Made by a program: the position numbers and the translations under genes. From the NCBI RefSeq assembly GCF_005233875.1, contig NZ_SZPZ01000005.1, forward strand, positions 124,001 to 188,000: a DNA stretch of 64,000 nt, in the 5' to 3' direction. Position 1 is the first letter of the stretch; each line of letters begins with the position of its first letter. The notes below the pieces were generated by a model. It saw nothing but the letters and a program-made list of their open reading frames with translations, did not search any database and had not been told where the DNA came from. This document shows, in pieces, positions 33,613 through 41,307 of this stretch. Source of the stretch: Kribbella jiaozuonensis. Its GTDB lineage: Bacteria; Actinomycetota; Actinomycetes; Propionibacteriales; Kribbellaceae.

Positions 33613-34092
33613 ATGAACTACGACGCCGAAGAACGGCGCATCCAGCTCCGTCAGGAGAAGGCCCCCGGTACACCGGCCATCGTGGTCGGGATCGACGGGT
33701 CCGCCACGAGTTGGGACGCGTTCGCCTGGGCCGCCGGCGAAGCCGTCCGCACCCACGGCCACCTCGTCGCGGTCTACGTGATGCCGTACGCCGAACCGAC
33801 CGCCATCCTCGCCGCCCCGTACGCGTACGGAGCAGCCGCGAGCAGCCGCCAGGAGCTCGCCGACGAGATCAAGGCCGACGCAGTACGCCGAGCCGGCGAG
33901 GCCGGCGTACCGATCAGCTTCGTCAGCGAGTACGGCGATGCCATCGGCACGCTGACCGAGATCGCGCGCACGGTCGACGCCCACCTGATCGTGGTCGGCC
34001 GGTCCGCGAAGCGCTGGCACCGCCTGACCGGCTCACTCGGCCACCGCCTCACCTGCCGCAAGGACGCCCCGGTCGTCGTTGTCGTCCCCTGA
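33613..34092 (+). CDS. Universal stress protein (UspA family)
   Basis: This 159-residue single-domain USP has the start AIVVGIDGSATSWDAFAWA and the C-terminal ATP-site-like LIVVGRSAKRWHRLTGSLGH and APVVVVVP. The G-2x-G-9x-G-S/T motif is present in modified form (GRSAKRWHRLTGS). It is co-transcribed with the MarR gene. Role in stress survival is known for the family; the specific trigger is unclear. Confidence 0.9.
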   Translation: MNYDAEERRIQLRQEKAPGTPAIVVGIDGSATSWDAFAWAAGEAVRTHGHLVAVYVMPYAEPTAILAAPYAYGAAASSRQELADEIKADAVRRAGEAGVPISFVSEYGDAIGTLTEIARTVDAHLIVVGRSAKRWHRLTGSLGHRLTCRKDAPVVVVVP

Positions 34093-34112
34093 TCGCAGCC
34101 CGACGGGCCCCA

Positions 34113-34130
34113 CCGGAGGATCGCCTCCGG
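34113..34130 (+). terminator. Hairpin after the universal stress protein gene
   Basis: CCGGAGG (34113-34119) pairs with CCTCCGG (34124-34130) around ATCG. No T-tract follows, so termination is uncertain. Confidence 0.45.
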
Positions 34131-34142
34131 GTACGAGATATA

Positions 34143-34157
34143 CTTAGCATTGCTAAG
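34143..34157. promoter_or_regulatory. Perfect 15-bp palindrome overlapping the MFS promoter
   Basis: CTTAGCA-T-TGCTAAG is an exact palindrome. TATACT at 34139-34144 overlaps its left arm and looks like a -10 element. It lies 27 bp before the MFS gene start. A MarR- or TetR-type repressor bound here would block transcription. It differs from the site before the MarR gene. Confidence 0.65.
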
Positions 34158-34183
34158 CAATCACCTCTGTGGGGAAGTGACCC

Positions 34184-35938
34184 GTGGTTTCAGGCGACAA
34201 GTCCGTACGCCGCTTCGCGGTCGAAGGTGACCATCCGCACTACAAATGGGTGGCGCTGTCCAACACGACGCTCGGCGTCCTGATGGCGACAGTGAACTCG
34301 TCGATCGTGATCATCTCGCTGCCGGACATCTTTCGCGGTATCAAGCTCGACCCGCTCCAGCCGGGGAACGTCAGCTACCTGCTCTGGATGCTGATGGGTT
34401 TCCTGGTCGTCACCGCCGTCCTCGTCGTGACGCTGGGCCGGCTCGGCGACATCTACGGCCGGGTGAAGATCTACAACCTCGGGTTCGCCGTGTTCACGGT
34501 GGGCTCGGTGGCGCTGGTGTTCGATCCACTGACGCAGAGCGGCGGCGCGCTCTGGCTGATCCTGTGGCGAGTCGTCCAAGGAGTCGGCGCCGCGATGCTG
34601 TTCGCGAACTCGGCGGCGATCCTGACCGACGCGTTCCCGGCGGATCGCCGCGGCTTCGCGCTCGGCATCAACCAGGTGGCCGCGATCGGCGGCTCGTTCA
34701 TCGGGCTGATCGTCGGCGGTGTGCTCGCGCCGGTCGACTGGCGGCTGGTGTTCTTCGTGTCGGTCCCGTTCGGGCTGCTCGGCACGGTCTGGTCGTACCG
34801 GAGTTTGCGCGAGACGAGCACGAGGTCCGCGGCCCGGATCGACTGGTGGGGCAACGCCCTGTTCGGGGTCGGGCTGACGGCGCTGCTGATCGCGATCACG
34901 TACGGGATCCAGCCGTACGGCGGGCACACGATGGGCTGGACCAATCCGTGGGTGCTGTCCGGGCTGATCGGCGGCGTCGTACTGCTGGTCGTGTTCGGGG
35001 TGGTGGAGTCGCGCATCACGGACCCGATGTTCGACATGTCGCTGTTCCGGATCCAGGCCTTCTCCGCCGGCAACCTCGCCGGCCTGCTGTCGTCGATCAG
35101 CCGCGGCGGGCTGCAGTTCATGCTGATCATCTGGCTGCAGGGCATCTGGCTGCCGTTGCACGGCTACAGCTTCTCGAGTACGCCGCTGTGGGCCGGCATC
35201 TACTTGTTGCCGCTGACCGTGGCGTTCCTGGTCGCGGGGCCGTTATCCGGCTACTTCTCCGATCGCCTCGGGGCTCGCAGCCTCGCGACCGGTGGACTGC
35301 TGCTGGTCACGTTGAGCTTCGCCGGTTTCATGGTGCTGCCGACGGACTTCAGCTACTGGGCCTTTGCCGGGTTGCTGGTCCTGAACGGCGTTGGCTCCGG
35401 CTTGTTCTCGGCGCCGAACACGAGCGCGATCATGAGCAGCGTCCCGGCCAACCGCCGGGGTGCGGCGGCTGGCATGAGCGGCACGTTCCTCAACTCGGGT
35501 ACGTCCCTGTCGATCGGCGTCTTCTTCACGATGATGATCGCCGGGCTGGCGCAGACCCTCCCCCAGGTCCTGACCGACGGCCTACGAGCCCACGGCGTCC
35601 CCCAAGCCGTTGCCGCGGGCATCGGGAACCAACCGCCTGTCGGCAGTCTGTTCGCCGCGTTCCTCGGCTACAACCCGATCGGGACTGCATTGAACGCGGT
35701 GCCACCGTCGGCCATCAAGGGCGCTGACCTTGGGACGCTGACCAGCAAACAGTTCTTCCCGCAGCTGATCTCGGGACCGTTCCACCATGGTCTGGTCATC
35801 GTGTTCGCGGTCGCCATCGGCATGTCGTTGGTAGGCGCGGCCGCCTCGGTCTTCCGCGGCCCCCGCTACATCCACACCGAACCAGACACCATCCCAACAC
35901 CCGCCAATGCGGTGCCCGAGGGTCAACGCTCGGCATAA
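34184..35938 (+). CDS. MFS drug exporter, 14-helix DHA2 type
   Basis: This 584-residue protein has about 14 membrane helices and DHA2 motifs: VNSSIVIISLPDIFRGI (motif D1-like), LGRLGDIYGRVKIYNLGF (motif A) and FALGINQVAAIGGSFIGLIVGG (motif C-like). It would export drugs or metabolites using the proton gradient. It starts at GTG 34184. The C-terminal region has a long loop around LRAHGVPQAVAAGIGNQPPV before the last helix. It is probably controlled through the palindrome at 34143-34157. Confidence 0.93.
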   Translation: MVSGDKSVRRFAVEGDHPHYKWVALSNTTLGVLMATVNSSIVIISLPDIFRGIKLDPLQPGNVSYLLWMLMGFLVVTAVLVVTLGRLGDIYGRVKIYNLGFAVFTVGSVALVFDPLTQSGGALWLILWRVVQGVGAAMLFANSAAILTDAFPADRRGFALGINQVAAIGGSFIGLIVGGVLAPVDWRLVFFVSVPFGLLGTVWSYRSLRETSTRSAARIDWWGNALFGVGLTALLIAITYGIQPYGGHTMGWTNPWVLSGLIGGVVLLVVFGVVESRITDPMFDMSLFRIQAFSAGNLAGLLSSISRGGLQFMLIIWLQGIWLPLHGYSFSSTPLWAGIYLLPLTVAFLVAGPLSGYFSDRLGARSLATGGLLLVTLSFAGFMVLPTDFSYWAFAGLLVLNGVGSGLFSAPNTSAIMSSVPANRRGAAAGMSGTFLNSGTSLSIGVFFTMMIAGLAQTLPQVLTDGLRAHGVPQAVAAGIGNQPPVGSLFAAFLGYNPIGTALNAVPPSAIKGADLGTLTSKQFFPQLISGPFHHGLVIVFAVAIGMSLVGAAASVFRGPRYIHTEPDTIPTPANAVPEGQRSA

Positions 35939-35945
35939 CCCCACA

Positions 35946-35989
35946 CCACTCGACGGGCCGCTCCACACACGGGGCAGCCCGCCGAGTGG
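35946..35989 (+). terminator. Terminator-like hairpin after the MFS gene
   Basis: CCACTCGACGGGC (35946-35958) pairs with GCCCGCCGAGTGG (35977-35989), 12 of 13 positions, 18-nt loop. No T-run. Confidence 0.5.
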
Positions 35990-36068
35990 TCGCCCAGGGC
36001 AACGAGCCGGCGGGAGTGGACCCCAGCAGCCCGCAGACCAGTCCGCGCAACAGAGCACACCCACCTGG

Positions 36069-36250
36069 TAGTCACCTGCGAGCGACAGCGAGCAGACCGC
36101 CGGCGGCAGCCGGCAAACCCGGCGATAGCCGGCAGGTCCGGCGATAGCCGGAAAGGATGCACGGCGATGAGCCGGGGGTGGGTGGGAGCGTGTGGAGCAG
36201 TCGCGCCGAGGAGCGCAGCGACGAGAGGCGGCTGCGTAGCACGCGGGGGC
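36069..36250 (-). repeat. Dispersed intergenic repeat, copy A
   Basis: The 182-bp segment is repeated in inverted orientation at 62666-62811. Shared blocks include TAGTCACCTGCGAGCGA, GGCGATAGCCGGAA, GATGCACGGCGATGAGCC and GCGTAGCACGCGGGGGC. Copy A carries an extra 36 bp made of degenerate CCGGCGATAGCCGG units, each a hairpin CCGGC-GATA-GCCGG. Reading frames across it are spurious. Confidence 0.8.
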
Positions 36251-36289
36251 GGCCGCAGTACGCCGGAGCAGCAGTTGGACGTGCATGAG

Positions 36290-36331
36290 CGACGGTGGAT
36301 CGCCCACCCCGTGTTAGGCGATCCACCGTCG
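36290..36331. terminator. Strong hairpin downstream of the GGDEF-like gene
   Basis: CGACGGTGGATCGCC (36290-36304) and GGCGATCCACCGTCG (36317-36331) are perfect 15-bp complements around 12 nt. It lies 46 bp beyond the stop of the minus-strand gene ending at 36378 and could stop transcription from that side. The rest of 35939-36377 holds only copy A of the repeat and the MFS hairpin; no gene is seen. Confidence 0.7.
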
Positions 36332-36377
36332 GACTGATGCGCCCGGCCGCCCCCCTGTTGGCGCCCGGACGCAGGTC

Positions 36378-37202
36378 TCACGGTCTGGCGAGCTCGTCGA
36401 GCAACCTCCCGGCCATCTCGTCGGTGCCGGGCAGACCTTCGATCCAGATCCGGGCGAGCTGGGGTACGTCGGTGTCCAGCCGCCACTGCGTGATCAGGGC
36501 TCGTACCGTCGCGACCTGCTCCGGCAGGTTCGGCTCGCGGCCGACGAGCGCCGCCGCGCGGCGTGAGCCGACGCGACCCAGTACGTCACCGCCGCAGAAG
36601 ACGATCCGCAGGCATTCCGCGACGTCGACGAGGCGGAGTTCGCGGTCGAACGGCGACGTACCCGCGGGATTGAGCGGTTCGACAACCACCAGTGCATGGG
36701 TTTGCGGTACGGAAGTTCCACGGAACTCCGCCTCTCGGTAGAGCTCTCCCAGCCGGGACCGCAGGTGCGCCAGGCTCGACAGCCCGGTCAGCGGGTCCTC
36801 GCAGGACAGCGAGTGCAGGTAGACGAGGGATGCCTCGGCCCAGCTGGAACTGAGTGCGCGTACCGCTTCGAAGGCCGGCTCGCCCCCGGCGATCGAGCGG
36901 TACAACGCACTCAGCCCATCAAGTGCCTCCACCAGCGAGACTCCGTCGGTCGCCAGTCGGCGACCGACCTCGTCGGATGCAGGCACGACATCGGCACCGT
37001 CCTGTAGCGCCTCGGCGATCGCGAGATAGGCGCTGTGGTCGATACCAGCTGTGCCGTGCGGATCCCTCCCACCGCACGGTTGCTCCCCCGAGCTTGTGAT
37101 GGACGACGCTTCCGGCCGGGTCCGGGCGGGCGACCCCGCCAGGTTCAGGGACTTGGCCGGACGCAGGTCGAACCGTCTGCGGAGATCCGCGAACAGCGAC
37201 AT
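36378..37202 (-). CDS. Degenerate GGDEF-like domain protein
   Basis: This 274-residue soluble protein has an N-terminal helical domain and a C-terminal part opening DPLTGLSSLAHLRSRLGELY, the typical start of a GGDEF diguanylate cyclase domain. The active-site loop is not GGDEF: the corresponding segment reads GRVGSRRAAALVG. It therefore cannot make c-di-GMP by the usual mechanism. GAGGAGG before ATG 37202 fixes the start. It is divergent to the sigma-fusion gene across a 267-bp region with several hairpins, so a functional link is possible but unproven. Confidence 0.75.
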   Translation of the reverse strand: MSLFADLRRRFDLRPAKSLNLAGSPARTRPEASSITSSGEQPCGGRDPHGTAGIDHSAYLAIAEALQDGADVVPASDEVGRRLATDGVSLVEALDGLSALYRSIAGGEPAFEAVRALSSSWAEASLVYLHSLSCEDPLTGLSSLAHLRSRLGELYREAEFRGTSVPQTHALVVVEPLNPAGTSPFDRELRLVDVAECLRIVFCGGDVLGRVGSRRAAALVGREPNLPEQVATVRALITQWRLDTDVPQLARIWIEGLPGTDEMAGRLLDELARP

Positions 37203-37299
37203 GGCCCTCCTCGAAACAGCCCCGTCAGTCTCCCGACCGGTCGGCCGGAAGCGTCGTACGCCGAAGAGACAGACCGTGACGCGGTTCATGACGCGGATT

Positions 37300-37328
37300 C
37301 CCAGAAGTTTTTTCGCGTAACTTCTGGG
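37300..37328. repeat. Inverted repeat 1 in the divergent region before the sigma fusion
   Basis: CCCAGAAGTT (37300-37309) and AACTTCTGGG (37319-37328) are perfect complements, 9-nt T-rich loop. Confidence 0.6.
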
Positions 37329-37351
37329 CTGGCGATCTCGTCAGAGAAGGA

Positions 37352-37377
37352 GCACCATTCCGCGTCAGGAATGGTGC
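37352..37377. repeat. Inverted repeat 2 in the divergent region before the sigma fusion
   Basis: GCACCATTCC (37352-37361) and GGAATGGTGC (37368-37377) are perfect complements around GCGTCA, 23 bp after inverted repeat 1. Confidence 0.6.
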
Positions 37378-37418
37378 GCGAATCCGTCTCACGTGGGAGC
37401 CTTGTCTCCGGCAACTAA

Positions 37419-37433
37419 GTGACGGACCGTCAC
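37419..37433. promoter_or_regulatory. Perfect palindrome before the sigma fusion gene
   Basis: GTGACGG-A-CCGTCAC is an exact 15-bp palindrome 36 bp before the ATG at 37470. It is well placed as an operator or promoter element of this gene. Confidence 0.5.
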
Positions 37434-37469
37434 GTTGCTGCACTGACAGTCAGACCCACGGGGAGATCG

Positions 37470-39755
37470 ATGGACACGCCGCCAGGCCAGCCGGATGTTG
37501 CCGGCGACGCCGAACTGATCGCGCGCGTCCGCAACGGTGACCTCGAGGCGTACGGCGAGCTCTACGCGCGGCACCATCACGCCGCCGAGCGGATGGCACG
37601 CCAGCTCGTGCCGGCCAACGACGCCGACGATCTGGCCAGTGACGCGTTCGCCAAGGTCCTCGACGCGCTCCGGGCCGGCGGCGGCCCGGACATCTCCTTC
37701 CGCGCATACCTGCTGACGACGGTACGGCGGGTGCACGTCGACCGGATCCGCTCCGGCAAGAAGGTGCAGTCCACCGACGACATCGCGTCGTACGAGCGGG
37801 AGCCGGAGACGTTCGACGACCCGACCGTCACCGGCTTCGAGAGCGGTGCGGCGGCGAAGGCGTTCGCCAGCCTGCCCGAGCGCTGGCAGGCCGTGCTCTG
37901 GCACACCGAGGTCGAGGGCGAGAAGCCGGCCGCGATCGCTCCCCTGCTCGGCCTGACCGCGAACGGTGTGTCCGCGCTGGCCTACCGGGCCCGCGAGGGT
38001 CTGCGCCAGGCGTACCTGCAGCAGCACCTCGCCGACGTCGCCGGCGACCGTTGCCGGTGGACGACCGAGCGCCTGGGCGCCTACGTCCGCGGCGGTCTGA
38101 CCAAGCGCGAGAACCGGAACGTCCGCGAGCACCTGGACGACTGCGCGAAGTGCACCGCGGTGTACCTCGAGCTCGTCGAGGTCAACAGCGCTCTGCCGGC
38201 GCTGCTCGCCCCGGCCCTGCTGGGCACCGCGGGCCTCGGCTACCTGGCCGCTGCGTCCGGCGCGAAGGTCGGACTGGTCGGCTTCGTCGTCACAGGTTGG
38301 AAGAAGGCCACCGAGAACAGCACGCGTACTGCGGTGGGCGCCGGCGCGGTCGTGGTCGTCGCGATCGCCGCCGTACTCGCGGCCATGGCGCTGACCGGCA
38401 ACGACAAGCCGCAGGCGGCGATCGAGAAGCCCCCGACACAGCAGCCGACCCAGCCGCCCGGGCAGAAGCCGACGGTCCCGCCGGTCGTGCCGCCCTCGGT
38501 CAAACCGCCGTCGACCCGGCCATCGGCGTCCAACCCGACGACGGCACCGACCACGGCGCCCACGACCGCGCCGACCACAGCGCCGACGCAGCCGAGTGCC
38601 ACGCCGACCCCGACCGCGACCACGCCGCTCCCGACGACACCCACTCCGACGCCAACGACGCCAACGCCGACCACCCCGGTGTTCGACGAGGCCCTGGTGA
38701 CGATCAGCATGCCGAGCGGCGGCGGCAGCCCGGCCAACCGGGAGACGACCGCAAGCGCCGCCAGCGGGATCCGGTTCGTGATCACGATCAAGACCCCGGC
38801 CGCCAACCCGAACCCGGTGGTGATCGGGCTCAAGTACGGCGCCGAGCTGGACTGGCCGCTCACCGGTAACCCGCCGGGCTGGACCTGCAACGCATCAGCC
38901 GGCACGTGTACGGCGAGCAACCCGGCCGCACCGTCGGCCCTGCCGGTGACCTTCAGCGGCCCGACCGGCGGCACGGCCGTGGACCGCACGTTCACCGTCT
39001 CGGCCAAGACCGGCCGCCTCTACGACGACGACTCGGCGACCGTGGCAGCCCAGCCGAGCACGGACGAGAACCTGCTGAAGATCCTCGACGGCAAGGCCGA
39101 CCCGGACGTCCACCACCGGATCATCACCGTTGCCCCGCGCACCGACCGGACCAAGGTGACGCTCAAGCTCAGCTACGGCTCCGAGCTCGAGTGGCCGATC
39201 GCGGCGAACCCGGCCGGCTGGAAGTGCTCGTCCTCCACCAAGACGTGTACGGCGACCAACCCCGACCGTCCCGCCTCGCTGCCGGCGAACTTCGACGTAC
39301 CGGATGACTCGTCGAACGCGGCCCGGACGTTCACGGTGGCCGCGACGGCCGACCTGGTCAGCGACACCGACTCCGACGTGCTGCCGGCCGTCCAGCAGGA
39401 CGAGTCGCTGCTGCAGATCCTCACGCCGACACCGCAGACCGACCCGAACCCGTTCGTCTACAACCGGTTCCTGCAGGTCAACGGCGCCAGCGGGCGGAAG
39501 GTGACCCTGGACATCTCCTGGGGCCGCAACCTGGTCTTCCTGCCGTCGTGGGCCAACGGCTGGACCTGTGACCGGACCAGTGACATCCGGCGCGCGACCT
39601 GCTGGACGAACAACTACAAGAAGCCGCTCAACTCGGAGTGGAACGCGTGGCTGCCCGGCACCGGGTCGAACAACGCGCTCACCGTCCACGCCCGGGTCGG
39701 CGGTCGCGAGGACACCGACAGCGTCCAGATCCCGCCGACGTCCAGCCGGCGGTGA
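37470..39755 (+). CDS. ECF sigma factor fused to zinc anti-sigma domain, membrane helix and three exported repeats
   Basis: This 761-residue protein has sigma region 2 (about 15-95, LVPANDADDLASDAF, SFRAYLLTTVRRVHVDRIR), region 4 (about 133-182, LPERWQAVLWHTEVEG, TANGVSALAYRAREGLRQ) and a ZAS zinc motif HLDDCAKC (His221, Cys225, Cys228). A hydrophobic segment lies at about 242-275, and a clear membrane helix VVVVAIAAVLAAMALTG at about 293-309. A Pro/Thr-rich linker (about 311-410) leads to three tandem modules of about 95 residues. Each module has a GW-x-C motif (GWTCNAS, GWKCSSS, GWTCDRT) and a second Cys, suggesting one disulfide each. The start 37470 follows GGGAGA. Topology implies cytoplasmic sigma and outside repeats. 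Confidence 0.9.
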   Translation: MDTPPGQPDVAGDAELIARVRNGDLEAYGELYARHHHAAERMARQLVPANDADDLASDAFAKVLDALRAGGGPDISFRAYLLTTVRRVHVDRIRSGKKVQSTDDIASYEREPETFDDPTVTGFESGAAAKAFASLPERWQAVLWHTEVEGEKPAAIAPLLGLTANGVSALAYRAREGLRQAYLQQHLADVAGDRCRWTTERLGAYVRGGLTKRENRNVREHLDDCAKCTAVYLELVEVNSALPALLAPALLGTAGLGYLAAASGAKVGLVGFVVTGWKKATENSTRTAVGAGAVVVVAIAAVLAAMALTGNDKPQAAIEKPPTQQPTQPPGQKPTVPPVVPPSVKPPSTRPSASNPTTAPTTAPTTAPTTAPTQPSATPTPTATTPLPTTPTPTPTTPTPTTPVFDEALVTISMPSGGGSPANRETTASAASGIRFVITIKTPAANPNPVVIGLKYGAELDWPLTGNPPGWTCNASAGTCTASNPAAPSALPVTFSGPTGGTAVDRTFTVSAKTGRLYDDDSATVAAQPSTDENLLKILDGKADPDVHHRIITVAPRTDRTKVTLKLSYGSELEWPIAANPAGWKCSSSTKTCTATNPDRPASLPANFDVPDDSSNAARTFTVAATADLVSDTDSDVLPAVQQDESLLQILTPTPQTDPNPFVYNRFLQVNGASGRKVTLDISWGRNLVFLPSWANGWTCDRTSDIRRATCWTNNYKKPLNSEWNAWLPGTGSNNALTVHARVGGREDTDSVQIPPTSSRR
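38540..38690 (+). repeat. Low-complexity Thr/Pro codon repeat
   Basis: Repeated ACGGCGCCGACC-type units encode the TAPTTAPTTAP and TPTPTT linker of the sigma-fusion protein. It is a coding tandem repeat, probably a wall-spanning tether. Confidence 0.8.
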
Positions 39756-39807
39756 GCGGTGCTGGTTTCAAAATGGGGTTGCCGGGTCCCCTATCCTGGA
39801 ACTGTTC

Positions 39808-40012
39808 GCGCTGACGGAACCGAGTAGCGCCGTACACCACGTTCGAGAGAGTCGCCGGTAGCTGTGAAGGCGATACGTGGAGCGGTGGCGAAGACACTCC
39901 CGAGCGACTGCTGTGCAAGAGGCCGGGCCCGTCGGGTCCGGTGAAGGTGTGGTGGCACCGCGAGATTCCCCTTCGCCCACACCTCCGGGGTTCGAGAACA
40001 GACCTGGAGGTG
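39808..40012 (+). promoter_or_regulatory. T-box riboswitch, tRNA-Asp specific, translational type
   Basis: Stem I carries AGTA (39823-39826), AGAGAG (39846-39851) and the distal loop GGTAGCTGTGAA (39857-39868), closed by TCGCC/GGCGA and CCACGT/ACGTGG. The specifier loop presents GAC (39893-39895, Asp) followed by A. The T-box core is GTGGCACCGCG (39952-39962), with TGGC fitting a tRNA 3' end GCCA. AGGTGTGG (39945-39952) pairs with CCACACCT (39977-39984), with TGGCACC as bulge and GCGA/TCGC (39960-39963, 39973-39976) above. Alternatively CACCTCC (39980-39986) pairs with the Shine-Dalgarno GGAGGTG (40006-40012). Uncharged tRNA-Asp would free the ribosome binding site. TATCCT at 39792 is a possible -10. 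Confidence 0.92.
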
Positions 40013-40020
40013 AAACAGCA

Positions 40021-41307
40021 ATGCGCATTCTCAGTCATGAGATCCCCTCAGCAGTAGGCCAGTCCGTCACGGTGGCCGGCTGGGTGCACCGAAGACGACG
40101 GCTCGCAGCCGTCAGTTTCCTGATCCTGCGCGACCGGTCCGGCCTGGCCCAGATCGTCGTGAAGGGCACACAGGCCCAGTTGTTGGACGAACTGGGTGAG
40201 GAGACTGTCGTTCAGGTGACCGGTACGGTCGCCGCCAACCCGCAGGCTCCGGGCGGCGCGGAGATCGTCGACCCGGTGATCGAGCCGTTGACCGAACCGG
40301 CTGCCACACTGCCGATCGAGCTGTGGCGTCCGACCGTCGGCGCGGGGCTTCCCGTCGTACTGGACAACGCACCGGTCGCTCTTCGGCACCCAGTGGTCCG
40401 CGCCGGTTGGGAGATCGCCGCGGCTGCCATGCACGGATTCCGCGAGGCCCTGAGCAGTCAGGACTTCACGGAGATCCAGACGCCGAAGATCGTCGGTACG
40501 GCGACGGAGTCCGGGGCGAACGTCTTCGCGTTGGACTACTTCGGCGGACCGGCGTACCTGGCGCAGTCGCCGCAGTTCTACAAGCAGCAGATGGTCGGAG
40601 TGTTCGAGCGGGTCTTCGAGGTCGGTCCGGTGTTCCGGGCCGAGCCGCATGACACGGTCCGGCACCTGGCGGAGTACGTGTCGCTGGACGCGGAGTTCGG
40701 CTTCATCACCGACCACCGCGACGTGCTGGTGATGCTGCGCTCGGCGGTCGCCGGAATGCTCGCTGCGGTAGGCGAACGGGCCGGTGGCGCATTGGAGCGG
40801 CTCCAGGTCGAGCTGCCCGAGATCCCGGTCGACGTACCGGTGGTGCACTTCAGCGAGGCGTTGAAGATCGCCGGTGCGGACCCGGACGAGCCGGACCTGG
40901 CGCCGGCCGACGAGCGCGCGATCGGCGAGTGGGCGCGGCGGGAGCACGGCAGCGAGTTCGTCGCGGTCGAGGGCTACCCGATGGTGAAACGGCCGTTCTA
41001 CACGCATCCGCAGCCGTCGGACCCGCGGTGGTCGAACTCGTTCGACCTGCTGTTCCGCGGGATGGAGCTGGTCACGGGTGGCCAGCGCCTGCACCGGTAC
41101 TCCGACTACGTCGCGGCGCTGGAAGCCCGCGGCGAGTCGGCGGAGGCACCGGCGTACAGCTCGTATCTGCAGGCGTTCAAGCACGGGATGCCGCCGCACG
41201 GCGGATTCGCGATCGGGCTCGAGCGGTTCGTCGCGCGGCTGACGGGTGCCGAGAACATCCGCGAGGTCACGCTGTTCCCCCGCGACCTGCACCGCCTCAC
41301 GCCCTGA
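40021..41307 (+). CDS. aspS2: Archaeal-type (non-discriminating-like) aspartyl-tRNA synthetase
   Basis: This 428-residue class II synthetase has an N-terminal OB-fold anticodon domain (VTVAGWVHRRRRLAAVSFLIL). Motif 2 is VFEVGPVFRAEPHDTVRHLAEY and motif 3 is GGFAIGLERFVARLTG. The flipping-loop region LAQSPQFYKQQMV is typical of the archaeal/eukaryal AspRS group. The bacterial GAD insertion domain is absent, and 428 residues matches archaeal AspRS rather than the roughly 590 of bacterial AspS. It charges tRNA-Asp and perhaps tRNA-Asn with Asp. The GAC specifier in its leader supports Asp. It is the first gene of an operon; its stop overlaps the next ATG (TGATG). Confidence 0.93.
   Translation: MRILSHEIPSAVGQSVTVAGWVHRRRRLAAVSFLILRDRSGLAQIVVKGTQAQLLDELGEETVVQVTGTVAANPQAPGGAEIVDPVIEPLTEPAATLPIELWRPTVGAGLPVVLDNAPVALRHPVVRAGWEIAAAAMHGFREALSSQDFTEIQTPKIVGTATESGANVFALDYFGGPAYLAQSPQFYKQQMVGVFERVFEVGPVFRAEPHDTVRHLAEYVSLDAEFGFITDHRDVLVMLRSAVAGMLAAVGERAGGALERLQVELPEIPVDVPVVHFSEALKIAGADPDEPDLAPADERAIGEWARREHGSEFVAVEGYPMVKRPFYTHPQPSDPRWSNSFDLLFRGMELVTGGQRLHRYSDYVAALEARGESAEAPAYSSYLQAFKHGMPPHGGFAIGLERFVARLTGAENIREVTLFPRDLHRLTP

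Noticed and set aside
35582..36307. 241-residue frame across the MFS end and repeat copy A, and the similar frame at 62537-62815
   Set aside because: The peptide similarity comes from the DNA repeat; neither has a start signal, and one overlaps a real gene.
37419..37469. GTG at 37419 as start of the sigma fusion
   Set aside because: It lies within the palindrome, has no ribosome binding site, and adds 17 residues unlike a sigma N-terminus; ATG 37470 has GGGAGA.
38540..38690. Tandem repeats that could suggest a CRISPR-like array
   Set aside because: They are in-frame Thr/Pro codons of the sigma-fusion linker, without spacers.
39891..39896. Reading the T-box specifier as Asn (AAC) or Lys (AAG)
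   Set aside because: Alignment to the conserved loop puts GAC before the invariant A; AAC does not occur there, and the enzyme is an AspRS.
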